Shown in pieces: positions 17,192 to 25,986 of a DNA stretch of 64,000 bases. The notes beneath the pieces were generated by a model. The model saw only the letters and a list, made by a program, of their open reading frames with translations. It was not told the DNA's origin and did not search any database. Position 1 is the first letter of the stretch. The number at the start of each line of letters is the position of its first letter. The DNA is taken from positions 310,001 to 374,000 of the forward strand of contig NZ_WUFT01000002.1 in assembly GCF_010668805.1 (NCBI RefSeq), read 5' to 3'. Source of the stretch: Rhizobium phaseoli. Lineage in GTDB: Bacteria > Pseudomonadota > Alphaproteobacteria > Rhizobiales > Rhizobiaceae. A program made the translations under genes and the position numbers.

Positions 17192-18187
17192 TCAGGACTC
17201 CATTCGCTTGCCGAGGCGCAGCTGTATGAGGGTGAGAACCAGAAGGACCAGCCCCATGAGAACCGATGCGGCCGACGCCAGTCCGAACAGGCGAAGGTCG
17301 CTGCTGAATGCCATCTGGTAGATATATTGGACGATGAAGCTGTTGGCCGTGCCGGGGCCGCCGCCATTGGTCAGAACCCAGGCCTCGTCGAAGATCTGCA
17401 CGGACTTGATCATCAGAAGGATGAAGACGACAAGCAGGTTCGGAGCCAACAGGGGCAGCGTGATCCTGAAAAGCGTGCGACGTGGCGATGCAGCATCGAT
17501 GGAGGCTGCTTCGTAGAGCTCCTTCGGGATCGCCTGGAGACCGGCGAGCAGAATGAGCGTGTAGAAGCCCATATGGAACCAGACCGACACGACGACGACA
17601 AAGAAGCGCGACCAGCCGACATCCAGCAGGAAGATCTCCGGGGGAACACCGATCATCTGAAAGAAGGCGTTCAGCAGCCCGTTGCGATCGAGGAACCATT
17701 TCCAGATCAGGCCGATGACGACGGGCGACAGTAAGACGGGATAGAAGAACATCGCCCGGAAGAAGCAGCGCGCAAAAATCGCCCGATTGAGGATCAGCGC
17801 GGTGATCAGCGCTACGAGCAACGTGGCGACGACGTTGAACCCTACGAACCACAGCGTGTTCCACACTGCCGTCCAGAACAGCGATTCCTGGCAGGTTCCC
17901 GGCTGCAGATAATTGCCGCAGGAAAGCAGCGTGCGGAAATTGTCCAAGCCGACGAAGGGCCGCTCCGACACGAAAAGATTGGTGCCGCCGGTGAAGGCGT
18001 AGCCCACCGCGATTGCGATCGGAAGGAACGTGAAGATGGCAAACAGAACGAGGTTCGGCGCCAGGAACAGCCATGGCATGCGCTTGCGGCCGAAGATCCG
18101 TTCAATCACATTAATCGGGGCTTCGACCACCCTCATTGCCGTTTCGCCTGTCTGCGACAGCAATGCACCTGCTTTGAGCGCCGCCAT
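17192..18187 (-). CDS. Carbohydrate ABC transporter permease (MalF type), locus A
   Basis: Inner-membrane channel subunit, 331 residues, about six transmembrane helices. The CUT1 permease features are WLFLAPNLVLFAIFTFLPI near the N-terminus, the EAA loop YEAASIDAASPRRTLFRITLPLLAPN, and the late motif FDEAWVLTNGGGPGTAN, typical of sugar permeases. It starts 2 bases after the ATPase gene ends and couples directly to the MalG-type gene. With the neighbouring ATPase and the divergently encoded binding protein it forms a complete importer, probably for pectin-derived oligosaccharides given the GH28 and GH105 genes in the same operon. Confidence 0.95.
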   Translation of the reverse strand: MAALKAGALLSQTGETAMRVVEAPINVIERIFGRKRMPWLFLAPNLVLFAIFTFLPIAIAVGYAFTGGTNLFVSERPFVGLDNFRTLLSCGNYLQPGTCQESLFWTAVWNTLWFVGFNVVATLLVALITALILNRAIFARCFFRAMFFYPVLLSPVVIGLIWKWFLDRNGLLNAFFQMIGVPPEIFLLDVGWSRFFVVVVSVWFHMGFYTLILLAGLQAIPKELYEAASIDAASPRRTLFRITLPLLAPNLLVVFILLMIKSVQIFDEAWVLTNGGGPGTANSFIVQYIYQMAFSSDLRLFGLASAASVLMGLVLLVLTLIQLRLGKRMES

Positions 18188-18189
18188 AT

Positions 18190-19296
18190 TCAGCGCCTCC
18201 CCTGCCCGGGCCGCCGGGCAAAAGCCAGGCCGCTTTCGGGATCGAACAGATGGACCCGCCCCGGGGCGGCGTCGATCATGATGCGGTCACCCGGCGCCGG
18301 CGCGAAATGGCCGGCCTCATGAACGATGACCTGCTCGTCGTGGCCGGCAAGGTTGCCGTAGACATAGGTCTCGGTGCCGAGGCCCTCGTGATACTGGACG
18401 ACGAACGGCAGGCCCTGCTCGCCGACGCGTGAAAAATGCGCGGGCCTTATCCCGGCAAGAACGGCCTGCCCGACCGCGATGCCGGCAGGGTCGACATCGC
18501 TGACGATCTTACCGCCGTTGTCGACATCGATGGCCACACCGCTTTCACCGATAGCCGAGACCTTGCCCTTGATGATGTTCATGCGCGGCGAGCCGAGGAA
18601 GCCGGCGACGAAGAGGTTGCGGGGATTGTCGAAGAGTTCCAGCGGCGCGCCGACCTGCTCGACCCGCCCGGCGCGCAGCACGACGATCTTGTCGGCCATC
18701 GTCATCGCCTCGACCTGGTCATGCGTCACATAGATCATCGTCGTCTTGATCTCGCGGTGGAGCTTGGTGATCTCAGCTCGGGTCTGGACGCGCAGCGCCG
18801 CGTCCAGGTTCGACAGCGGCTCGTCGAAGAGAAAAATATCCGGTTCGCGTACAATGGCCCGGCCGATAGCAACACGTTGGCGCTGGCCGCCCGAAAGCTG
18901 CTTCGGGCGCCGGTCGAGATAGGGTTCGAGCGCCAACATCCTGGCGGCCTCGGCAATACGCGCCTCGATCTCGGCGCGCTTGAACTTCAGATTTTCAAGG
19001 CCGAAAGCAAGGTTCTTGCGAACGCTCATGTGCGGATAGAGCGCGTAGGACTGGAAGACCATGGCGATCTTGCGCTCGGCCGGCGAGAGTGCGCTGACAT
19101 CCCGGCCTCCGATCGCGATTGCCCCCGACGTGACCTCTTCGAGGCCGGCGATGACGCGCAAAAGGGTCGACTTGCCGCATCCCGACGGACCGACGAAGAC
19201 AACGAACTCGCCGTCCTTGATATCGAGTTCGACGTCGTGCAGGACTTTGACCGAGCCATACGACTTGTTGACGTTGGAAAGTTTCAGTTCTGCCAT
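18190..19296 (-). CDS. Sugar ABC transporter ATPase (UgpC/MsmK/MalK type), locus A
   Basis: ATP-hydrolysing subunit, 368 residues. Walker [10 protein letters not shown] is at 36-43, signature LSGGQRQR at 134-141, Walker B IFLFDEP at 154-160, and the H-loop is in [13 protein letters not shown]. The C-terminal TOBE/OB regulatory domain (about 240-368) is typical of CUT1 importers. ATPases of this type often serve several transporters, which matters because locus B in this window has no ATPase. Its start overlaps the end of the GH28 gene by 13 bases. Confidence 0.96.
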   Translation of the reverse strand: MAELKLSNVNKSYGSVKVLHDVELDIKDGEFVVFVGPSGCGKSTLLRVIAGLEEVTSGAIAIGGRDVSALSPAERKIAMVFQSYALYPHMSVRKNLAFGLENLKFKRAEIEARIAEAARMLALEPYLDRRPKQLSGGQRQRVAIGRAIVREPDIFLFDEPLSNLDAALRVQTRAEITKLHREIKTTMIYVTHDQVEAMTMADKIVVLRAGRVEQVGAPLELFDNPRNLFVAGFLGSPRMNIIKGKVSAIGESGVAIDVDNGGKIVSDVDPAGIAVGQAVLAGIRPAHFSRVGEQGLPFVVQYHEGLGTETYVYGNLAGHDEQVIVHEAGHFAPAPGDRIMIDAAPGRVHLFDPESGLAFARRPGQGRR

Positions 19297-20648
19297 GCCC
19301 CACTCCCATCGGGTGCCGCCGTTTCGAAGACGACGTCAATTGCGTTCCAGCCTTGCGGCAACGGTGTCGGCCTGGTGATCCGCACCTCGTTCATCAATAC
19401 CCTGGCAACCCCCGCCACGTAGACGGCCGGCATTCCCCCCGGATAATTCTCAAGACCGATCACCCGCCCGTCCGAGCCGCGCGTCCAGGCATTTGCGCGG
19501 CCACCGCCGTCGGCCTTCGGGGCAAGATCGGCACTGGTCGGGCGCAGGTCGTAGGATTGAGCGGTGCCGAGTTGCCCCGGCTGCTGTTCCAGGCCGATGC
19601 GTCTCAGCGATACGTTGCGGATGCCGGCCGGTGCGGCCGCAATGACGGTGATTGCCCCTTGCATCTGCCCGCTGACGTCCTCGACGATGAGGTTCCCGAT
19701 GGCGCCTGCAGGGCGCTCGGTGACACGGTCGACGATATTGACGGTCAGCGCCTCACCGGACCCCCAGAACCCATCGGGCGTCTCGCGGCACTCTACCGCG
19801 ATCCGCGAAAACCGGACGTTCGATATCCGGCCGCCGTCGCGGGAAAATATGCCGAGCGCCCGGTTGGATGATGAGACACTGCAATCCTCGAAAACGACAT
19901 TGGTGATGTCTCCATGCGTTTCCGTGCCGATCTTCAGCGCGCAGCTAAGGCTCTGAACCGAGCAGCGGCGGATAAGAATATTCTCGCATCGCCCGATGGC
20001 GACACCCTGCGGGCCGATGCTGGTCTTCAGGCATATGCCGTCATCGGCCGTCGATATCGTGCAATCCTCGATCACGGCGCCGCGGCAGGCATCGAGCACG
20101 ATGCCATCCGTATTGGGAAGGCGGCGGTCGTTTTCGATGGTGACGTTGCGGACCGCGACATCGGTGCAGTCGACGAAGTGCAGCGTCCACATCGGCGAGC
20201 GGCTGATATGCAGCGCGCTGATCTCGACCTCGTCGCAGCTTTCGAAGACGACGACGCGGGGGCGGAATTCCGCGGGGATGAAGGTCCCCACCGTCTCGTC
20301 ATCTCCGATGATGAAGCTCTCGCAGCCGGCTTCGATACGCCCCGGCCCCGTCAGTCGGATCCTCCGCGCGCCCTTGGCGACGATCATGCCACGGTCCGAC
20401 TTCTCGGCGATCACCGAAACAGTCGTATGCGCGTAGGCGCTGTAATCCGGAACGGGACGCAGGATCGCGCCGGCGGCCAGATGCAGATCGACACCGGATC
20501 TGAGCCGCAGCCCCCGGCAGATGTGAATGCCTGCAAGCAGCTCCAGCCGTCCGCCGCCGGAAGCCGATAGAGCGTCGATCGCCGTCTGAAGCCGGGCCGT
20601 GTTGTCGCCATCGACCGCCTCAATCGCGACGAGGGATACCGCGCTCAT
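19284..20648 (-). CDS. Glycoside hydrolase family 28 (polygalacturonase-like), cytoplasmic
   Basis: Right-handed beta-helix enzyme that probably hydrolyses galacturonosyl or rhamnogalacturonan linkages in imported oligomers. The 454 residues contain the GH28 catalytic signatures NTDG (179-182) and ADDG (201-204) and a GTETHGD segment (241-247) at the place of the usual GHG motif. Repeated V/I-x-N/D-V-x-F/I strand motifs run through the middle. There is no signal peptide ([16 protein letters not shown]), so it acts inside the cell, unlike secreted pectinases. The last 60 residues look like an extra beta domain. The start shares 4 bases with the end of the GH105 gene. The exact bond cut is not deducible. 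Confidence 0.88.
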   Translation of the reverse strand: MSAVSLVAIEAVDGDNTARLQTAIDALSASGGGRLELLAGIHICRGLRLRSGVDLHLAAGAILRPVPDYSAYAHTTVSVIAEKSDRGMIVAKGARRIRLTGPGRIEAGCESFIIGDDETVGTFIPAEFRPRVVVFESCDEVEISALHISRSPMWTLHFVDCTDVAVRNVTIENDRRLPNTDGIVLDACRGAVIEDCTISTADDGICLKTSIGPQGVAIGRCENILIRRCSVQSLSCALKIGTETHGDITNVVFEDCSVSSSNRALGIFSRDGGRISNVRFSRIAVECRETPDGFWGSGEALTVNIVDRVTERPAGAIGNLIVEDVSGQMQGAITVIAAAPAGIRNVSLRRIGLEQQPGQLGTAQSYDLRPTSADLAPKADGGGRANAWTRGSDGRVIGLENYPGGMPAVYVAGVARVLMNEVRITRPTPLPQGWNAIDVVFETAAPDGSGAWQN

Positions 20649-21739
20649 TGGCGACGGCCGTTTTCGAGGATGACCTCGGTCAGCAGCAGCATGGTCAGCG
20701 CCTGGCCGTACGGCGTCGGCACGTTCGGGATGCGCCGGTAGAAATCGAGGTCGTGCCCCATCGGCGTGCCATCCGAGACGCCGTGGACGACGCCTTCCTC
20801 GTCGATCTGCGCCAGCACCGCCGCAAGCGCGCGCTGGGCATAGGCCTTGTCGCTCTCGTCGAGAATGCCGGCATCGACAGCGCGCAGGATGCCATAGGCA
20901 ATGCCAGCCGTGGCCGAAGTTTCCACCGGCGACGATGGGTCGTCCAGAAGGGTCGTGAACATCCCGTCCGGCCGCTGATATGCCTTCAGCGAGCGCACCT
21001 GGCTGACGAGAACATTCGAAAGGAAACGCCGGTCCTTTTCGCCGAGCGTCGGGACGAGATCGAAGAGTTCCGGAATGGCGACGGTAATCCAGGCATTACC
21101 GCGGGCCCAGAAGGCATTGGCGAAGTTATGCCGGCCGTTGAAGGTCCAGCCGTGATACCAGAGACCGCTGACCGGATCGGAGAGATAGCGTGTGTGGATC
21201 ACGAACTGATAGACGGCCTCGTCGATCCAGTCGCTGCGCTCGCAGAGCACGCCGGCCCGGGCGAGGAACAGGCAGGCCATGAACAGCGTGTCGTCCCACA
21301 ATTCGCCGTCGTTAAGCCGTTCCTTGACGACGTGCTGAAAGCCGCCCTCCTCGGTCTTCGGCAATTCCTTGACGAGCCATTCGGCCCAATCCTCGACGAG
21401 CGCGCGGAAATCGGGCCGGTCGACATGCTGGACGAGGATTGCCAGCGGCAGCATCGGCGCCGTGCTGTTGATCTGGCGCGGCGGCAGGCCGCGTTCGATC
21501 TGGCCGGCATACCAGGCGACGAGTTCCTCCAGCGCCTTTTGGTCATTGGTGGATATGGCCCGCCGCAGGAAGCCGTAGAGGCCGACGCCGACTTCCCAGT
21601 CCCATTCGTCGAACTGAATGCCGGAGGTGGAGCTTCCGGTCACCAGACCTTCCTTGATGCCTCTGAGCCGGCTGAAAGCAGTCGCCACCCGATCGATCGT
21701 CGTCAGGAGGGCGGCGTTGTCGACAGATGTTGTGTTCAT
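20645..21739 (-). CDS. Glycoside hydrolase family 105 (unsaturated rhamnogalacturonyl hydrolase-like)
   Basis: (alpha/alpha)6-barrel enzyme, 364 residues, that removes unsaturated uronic acid residues left by lyases from oligosaccharide ends (YteR/RhiN type). Characteristic segments are LNDGELWDDTLFMACLFLARAG (catalytic Asp region), GLWYHGWTFNGRHNFANAFWARGNAWI, and RPDGMFTTLLDDPSSPVETSATAGIAYGILRA. No signal peptide, consistent with cytoplasmic action on imported unsaturated oligomers. It lies between the 840-residue protein and GH28 genes in one operon. The presence of this enzyme implies that the imported substrate has been generated by a pectate or rhamnogalacturonan lyase, which is not encoded in this window. 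Confidence 0.92.
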   Translation of the reverse strand: MNTTSVDNAALLTTIDRVATAFSRLRGIKEGLVTGSSTSGIQFDEWDWEVGVGLYGFLRRAISTNDQKALEELVAWYAGQIERGLPPRQINSTAPMLPLAILVQHVDRPDFRALVEDWAEWLVKELPKTEEGGFQHVVKERLNDGELWDDTLFMACLFLARAGVLCERSDWIDEAVYQFVIHTRYLSDPVSGLWYHGWTFNGRHNFANAFWARGNAWITVAIPELFDLVPTLGEKDRRFLSNVLVSQVRSLKAYQRPDGMFTTLLDDPSSPVETSATAGIAYGILRAVDAGILDESDKAYAQRALAAVLAQIDEEGVVHGVSDGTPMGHDLDFYRRIPNVPTPYGQALTMLLLTEVILENGRRQ

Positions 21740-21755
21740 GCGGGAGACCTATGTT

Positions 21756-24278
21756 TCAGGAATAGAACGGTCCGTCAGCGCCGGCGCTGGAGGCCGCACT
21801 GTCGTGGGTGAGGATCGGGTGCGGCTGATCATGCGTGAACGGCCGGGGCTGGCCGGCGATCGACAGACCGTCGGCATAGGAGAGAGAGATCACCGGGCCA
21901 CCCGGCGGCGTCAGCGCAAGGCGCCGAAGCGCGGGATCGAAGGATACCGTCGTCTGGCACAGGCGCTCGAGGAAGGCTTTGAAGGCGTCGCCATTGCCGC
22001 ATCCGACAATGGCCGCCCAACCGCAGAGTAGCCCATAGGAGCGCGCCTCGCGGCCGGCGGTCGGGCCCTCGGTGATCAGTTCCAGGCCGTTCGATGCCCA
22101 GAGGGCGGAAAATCCCCGGCCCGATCGCGCGATCAGCCACTTGCCTTCGACAATGAGATCATCGAGGCCATCGCGGCCGATATAGGCATGAGTCCATGCA
22201 TGTCGTGCGGCGCTGGTATCCTCGATCAGAAGGGCGATATCGCGATGCTGGGCGACGCGCGGCAGGATGCCGTTGCCGGCCCAATAGGATGGCCTTTGAT
22301 TGCCCCAGGGATCATCCTCGCCGGGATGATTGACCCACAACCTCGCCATCGGATGGCCGGCCAGCCTGACATCAAGGACGTGCTGCTGGTGGCCTTTCCC
22401 GCCGGTCTTATGATCGACCACCGTCGAAAGCTGCGCCGCCTCGTTCTTGAACAACACGAGCTTTCCGCTTTCGAGCCCCTGGCTGTAGCGCGCCTCGACG
22501 CTTCTGCCCCTGGAAAGGGCGGCAAGCTCAACGAGATCGGCGGGCGGCTCGTAGCCGCCGGCGCAGAACATTGTCAACGCGGCGACACCGTTGTTCAGCC
22601 AACCAGTTCCAAAGGCGACCTGGGCGAAAGGCGCGAGCTCGGTCAGCGGGCCGGCGCGCAATTCCTTGTCGTAGGCCCGGCCCTGCGAACCGGCCGGAAC
22701 GCCGGCCAGCGTATGAAGGGCGATCATACGAAAGATAAGATCGATCTGGCCGCGGGCGCGATCGGCAATCCCGCTCTCGGCCCAGCGCTCCAGCGCCAAG
22801 AGACCGATGAAATCGATCGGGTAATAGGCGGCCGAATTCCACTCCGCCAAGCCATGGGCCTCGACGCTGTCAAACCAGCGCCCTAGGCGCTCGACGGCGA
22901 GTTCCGCCTGCTGCCGTCCCGTCCGCCCCGAGGCCGAAAACACCGCCTCGGGCAGAAGGAGTCCGGCCAGCAACTGGCTGGTATGGAAGCAGAGCACGTG
23001 GTTCTCGCTCCAGAACCACATCGCATCATTGCCCGGCTCGTCGACCCAGTAACGATAGCAAAGAACGGAACGGCGGATGCGTTCGACCGTGGCTTCCGGC
23101 ATCCGGTCGCCATAGGCGCCGAGCAGCCACAAGAGCGGCACCATGATGAAATCCGAGCAATCCTCGCGCGCATCGATGGAGGCAAGCGTCGCATCGACGA
23201 TGCGGTCGAAGCTCTCCTGGTCGAGATGGCGGGTTTCCATCATCGCGATGAGACGTCCGGCGCGATTGGCGCCGAAGCGAGCGCTGTATTCCAGCGCCTG
23301 GCGCTTGCGGGCGGAAAGCGAGGTCTCTGCAGGCAATGGCGAAAGGCTGCTCATGAAGGCGGCATCGATAACGCGGGTGACCGAACCCGGGCCGGAGCCG
23401 ATCGTCATGTGGATACCGTGATAACCGTCCGCAATGCCGCAGACATCTTCGGCGATCAGACGGCTCTGATGGGCGCACAGAGTCAGTTTCGAATGGGCGA
23501 GAACGGGCCGCTCGTGGCCATGGCCGACGACCTTGAGCTCGACGGGCAGGTCGCGCTCGGGCGCGGTGTCAAAGATGATCTCCAGCGGCTGATTGACGAA
23601 GACGTCGCGGGCCGGGCGCACGCCGCGCGAAAGGGCTTCCAGCTCACGCACCTCGTCCTGATCAAGCGATACCGGCAGCAGCACGCGGAGCGGCTCCCTG
23701 TCCAGCATTTCGAGTTCGAAGAACCAGGTCGTGTCACGCTCGGCAAGGTCTTCGGTGTGGACGAGAATCTCGTTGTCGCCGGCCTCGAGCATCAGCGTTA
23801 TCTCAGTTGCGCTCTCGACGTTGCGCTTGAAGGGCTCGAAGCGCACGGCCTCTGTGCCGTTAACCCAGATGCGAACCCCGCCGCAGGTCTTGAGAGCCAG
23901 ATTGAGCCTGCGCGGAGCCTCCGTCCTGAACGTGCCCTTCAGCCATCGCCTGATATGCGTCGGCACATGCCAGAAGCTGGTAAACTCGACGCGGCGGTTC
24001 GAGCCGGGGAGATTGAGGCTTTCGGTCGGCCAGGACGTGTCGGGCATGAGCGGCCGCCCCACCATGGTCGACCAGAAGGCCTTGCGGCACGGCAGGTCGC
24101 CGACATCGACGAAACCGTTGATGAAGCGATAGTTCACGCGATCTTCGGCGAGCGCCGGCTCGCCGGGGAAATAGCTGGCGATGAGGCCCGAAACGGCCCA
24201 TGCCGTTATCGTCTGGCCCTCAGCCACGCTGTATGCCGGCGCCACGTCACCCGGCTGCTTGATGCTTTCCGTTTTCAC
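21756..24278 (-). CDS. Large unassigned protein, probable carbohydrate-active enzyme, locus A
   Basis: First gene of the locus A operon, 840 residues, no signal peptide. I do not recognise the family. The N-terminal third (about 1-250) looks beta-rich and carries a carbohydrate-binding-like stretch (VRIWVNGTEAVRFEPFKRNVESATEITLMLEAGDNEILVHTED, typical of jelly-roll modules in some glycosidases). The middle (about 330-600) is helical with aromatic-rich segments such as WFWSENHVLCFHTSQLLAG and NSAAYYPIDFIGLLALERW, suggesting an (alpha/alpha)-toroid like those of heparinase-type lyases and GH105/GH88. The end returns to beta. The GTG start is chosen over an upstream arginine-rich extension because GGAGGAGG precedes it by 6 bases. 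Function inferred only as polysaccharide or oligosaccharide cleavage. Confidence 0.8.
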   Translation of the reverse strand: MKTESIKQPGDVAPAYSVAEGQTITAWAVSGLIASYFPGEPALAEDRVNYRFINGFVDVGDLPCRKAFWSTMVGRPLMPDTSWPTESLNLPGSNRRVEFTSFWHVPTHIRRWLKGTFRTEAPRRLNLALKTCGGVRIWVNGTEAVRFEPFKRNVESATEITLMLEAGDNEILVHTEDLAERDTTWFFELEMLDREPLRVLLPVSLDQDEVRELEALSRGVRPARDVFVNQPLEIIFDTAPERDLPVELKVVGHGHERPVLAHSKLTLCAHQSRLIAEDVCGIADGYHGIHMTIGSGPGSVTRVIDAAFMSSLSPLPAETSLSARKRQALEYSARFGANRAGRLIAMMETRHLDQESFDRIVDATLASIDAREDCSDFIMVPLLWLLGAYGDRMPEATVERIRRSVLCYRYWVDEPGNDAMWFWSENHVLCFHTSQLLAGLLLPEAVFSASGRTGRQQAELAVERLGRWFDSVEAHGLAEWNSAAYYPIDFIGLLALERWAESGIADRARGQIDLIFRMIALHTLAGVPAGSQGRAYDKELRAGPLTELAPFAQVAFGTGWLNNGVAALTMFCAGGYEPPADLVELAALSRGRSVEARYSQGLESGKLVLFKNEAAQLSTVVDHKTGGKGHQQHVLDVRLAGHPMARLWVNHPGEDDPWGNQRPSYWAGNGILPRVAQHRDIALLIEDTSAARHAWTHAYIGRDGLDDLIVEGKWLIARSGRGFSALWASNGLELITEGPTAGREARSYGLLCGWAAIVGCGNGDAFKAFLERLCQTTVSFDPALRRLALTPPGGPVISLSYADGLSIAGQPRPFTHDQPHPILTHDSAASSAGADGPFYS

Positions 24279-24300
24279 AGATCGCCTCCTCCGCAATAAA

Positions 24301-24316
24301 ATGAAAATATTTTCAT
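24301..24316. promoter_or_regulatory. LacI-type operator 1 of locus A
   Basis: Perfect 16-bp palindrome ATGAAAATATTTTCAT, 22 bases before the start codon of the 840-residue protein gene. The core TGAAAA-nn-TTTTCA is a common LacI-family operator form. A second near-copy lies 140 bases away next to the divergent SBP gene. Confidence 0.75.
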
Positions 24317-24440
24317 TATGTTATTTTGGTGCGTGATTTTGCAGATCGCTCAAAAACATCGCTATTCGCATAGAAAATAGCTTGACGGGATGAATGTCAA
24401 GTATATGAAATTCACCCATCGATGGTTTACGCCACGATTG

Positions 24441-24456
24441 ATGAAAATGTTTTCAT
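24441..24456. promoter_or_regulatory. LacI-type operator 2 of locus A
   Basis: ATGAAAATGTTTTCAT differs from operator 1 at one base. It directly abuts the GGGAGG ribosome-binding site of the SBP gene, so a bound repressor would block transcript elongation or a promoter just upstream. Together the two sites could be bridged by one tetramer or two dimers. Confidence 0.75.
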
Positions 24457-24468
24457 GGGAGGATGAAA

Positions 24469-25755
24469 ATGAAAACCTATCTTTCAGGGGCTTTCGCACT
24501 GGCGCTTGCCACCGTTTCTTTTGCATGGTCCAGCGTGGCCATGGCCGAAACCCAGACGATCACCTTTCTCTTTACCGACGACGACCAGGCTTATGTCGAG
24601 CGGATGGAAGCGCTGAGCAAGGAATTCGAGGCCGCGCATCCGGACATCAAGGTGAATTTCGTCTCGTCGGGTTATGATGCGGTCGCCAAGCAGCTGCCGG
24701 TGCAGCTTGCCGTCGGCGAAGGCCCGGATGTCGCCAAGATCACTGACTGGCAGCTGGCGCCCTATTATCTCGATATGCGCCCCTTGATGAAAGATCCCGA
24801 TGGTTTCGCCAAGCTGCACGGCGACAGCCTGAACACGCTTCGTTTCCCCGGCGTCAACGATCCGAACTCGATCAACGGCTATGTCGCGTCGCAGACCTTC
24901 AACCTGCCCTTCGTCAACAAGACGCTGTTCGAACAGGCGAAGGAACCGCTTCCGAAGCCGACCGCCACCCTGAAAGACATCGTCGAGGCTTCCGCGCGCG
25001 TCGCCAAGGCGACCGGCGCCCAGATCCCGTTCACCATGGACCGCTCGGGCCACCGCTTCTCGGGTGCTGCCTTCTCCTACGGCTCGAACTACGTCAAGGA
25101 CGGCAAGTTCGCCTTCCCCGACGATGCCGCCAAGCACTACATCACCGATCTCTACAACTGGACGAAGGACGGCTCTTTCCCGAAGGAGATGTGGGGTGCT
25201 GCCGGCGGAACCCAGTACAAGAACATGGGTGACGAGTTCGTCAACGGCAATGTCGTGACCTATCTTGCCGGCAACTGGATGGTCAATCCGTTCCAGAAGA
25301 AGATCGGCGACGCCTTCGACTGGACGGCGATCAGCGCGCCCTGCGGCGATGCCGGCTGCTATGCGATGCCTGGTGGTACCGCGATCGTCGGCTTCAAGCG
25401 CACCAAGTACCCGCAGGCCGTCGCCTCCTTCATCGAGTTCCTCGGCTCTGAAAAGGTCCAACGCGAAGTCGCCGAAAACTACGTCATCCTGACCGGCGCC
25501 GACATCAAGGACCCGCAGTACAAGCTCGAGAGCAAGAACGCCAAGGACGCCATGGCCGTCTTCCTCGCAGCCCGCGACAGCGCGCCTCAGGCCGCCCGCG
25601 ACCTGGAGCGCCTCAAGGGATCTGGGGCCATCTATCAGTTGATCGTCCAGCGCATGAGCCAGTTGATCGTCGGCGAGCTTTCCCTCGACGAGACTTTCAA
25701 GGCGATGAGTGCAGACGTCGACAAGGTCAACGTGGCGCTCGCCGCCAACAAGTAA
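24469..25755 (+). CDS. Sugar ABC transporter solute-binding protein, locus A
   Basis: Periplasmic binding protein of the CUT1 (family 1) class, 428 residues. Signal peptide MKTYLSGAFALALATVSF...SVAMA-ETQ has a clean AxA site. The mature protein shows family 1 features: FEAAHPDIKVNFVSSGYD, VGEGPDVAKITDWQLAPY, GYVASQTFNLPFVNKTLFEQA and a C-terminal hinge region. I chose the second of two adjacent ATGs because GGGAGG ends 6 bases before it, while it touches the first. It is divergent from the permease/enzyme operon, with two palindromic operators between, and followed by a strong terminator, so it can be expressed at a higher level than the membrane subunits. Confidence 0.95.
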   Translation: MKTYLSGAFALALATVSFAWSSVAMAETQTITFLFTDDDQAYVERMEALSKEFEAAHPDIKVNFVSSGYDAVAKQLPVQLAVGEGPDVAKITDWQLAPYYLDMRPLMKDPDGFAKLHGDSLNTLRFPGVNDPNSINGYVASQTFNLPFVNKTLFEQAKEPLPKPTATLKDIVEASARVAKATGAQIPFTMDRSGHRFSGAAFSYGSNYVKDGKFAFPDDAAKHYITDLYNWTKDGSFPKEMWGAAGGTQYKNMGDEFVNGNVVTYLAGNWMVNPFQKKIGDAFDWTAISAPCGDAGCYAMPGGTAIVGFKRTKYPQAVASFIEFLGSEKVQREVAENYVILTGADIKDPQYKLESKNAKDAMAVFLAARDSAPQAARDLERLKGSGAIYQLIVQRMSQLIVGELSLDETFKAMSADVDKVNVALAANK

Positions 25756-25792
25756 CCGGCCGCGCCTGCGCCCTCCGCAGAATGCGCGCTGT

Positions 25793-25832
25793 ATCAGCCA
25801 CGGTCTCGCAACAGGCCGTGGCTGATCGTTTT
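25793..25832 (+). terminator. Rho-independent terminator after locus A SBP
   Basis: An 11-bp perfect stem ATCAGCCACGG / CCGTGGCTGAT with a 12-base loop is followed by CGTTTTTG, 37 bases after the SBP stop codon. Confidence 0.85.
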
Positions 25833-25986
25833 TGTCCGATGACGAAGGCGTCGTGACACGAGCCTCGGGAGAGGCTATAGCCGTTGTCAGCTTGGGCCAG
25901 CCATGCGCGATGTCAAATCATAAACGCCGGCAACCCGGATACGTCCGGCGACCCAGCGGCTTTCTACCGTATAGAGGTGCGTCTCA

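Noticed and set aside
17191..17367. N-terminal extension of the MalG-type permease of locus A
   Set aside because: Cys/Ser/Trp-rich shadow of the partner permease; the ATG after GGAG one base past the partner stop is far better.
22983..24299. 438-codon plus-strand open frame
   Set aside because: Antisense to the 840-residue protein, which has a good ribosome-binding site and operon context; the plus-strand frame has no plausible start context.
24382..24407. TTGACG ... TATATG as a promoter for the locus A SBP
   Set aside because: Spacing is only 14 bases, too short for a normal sigma-70 promoter.
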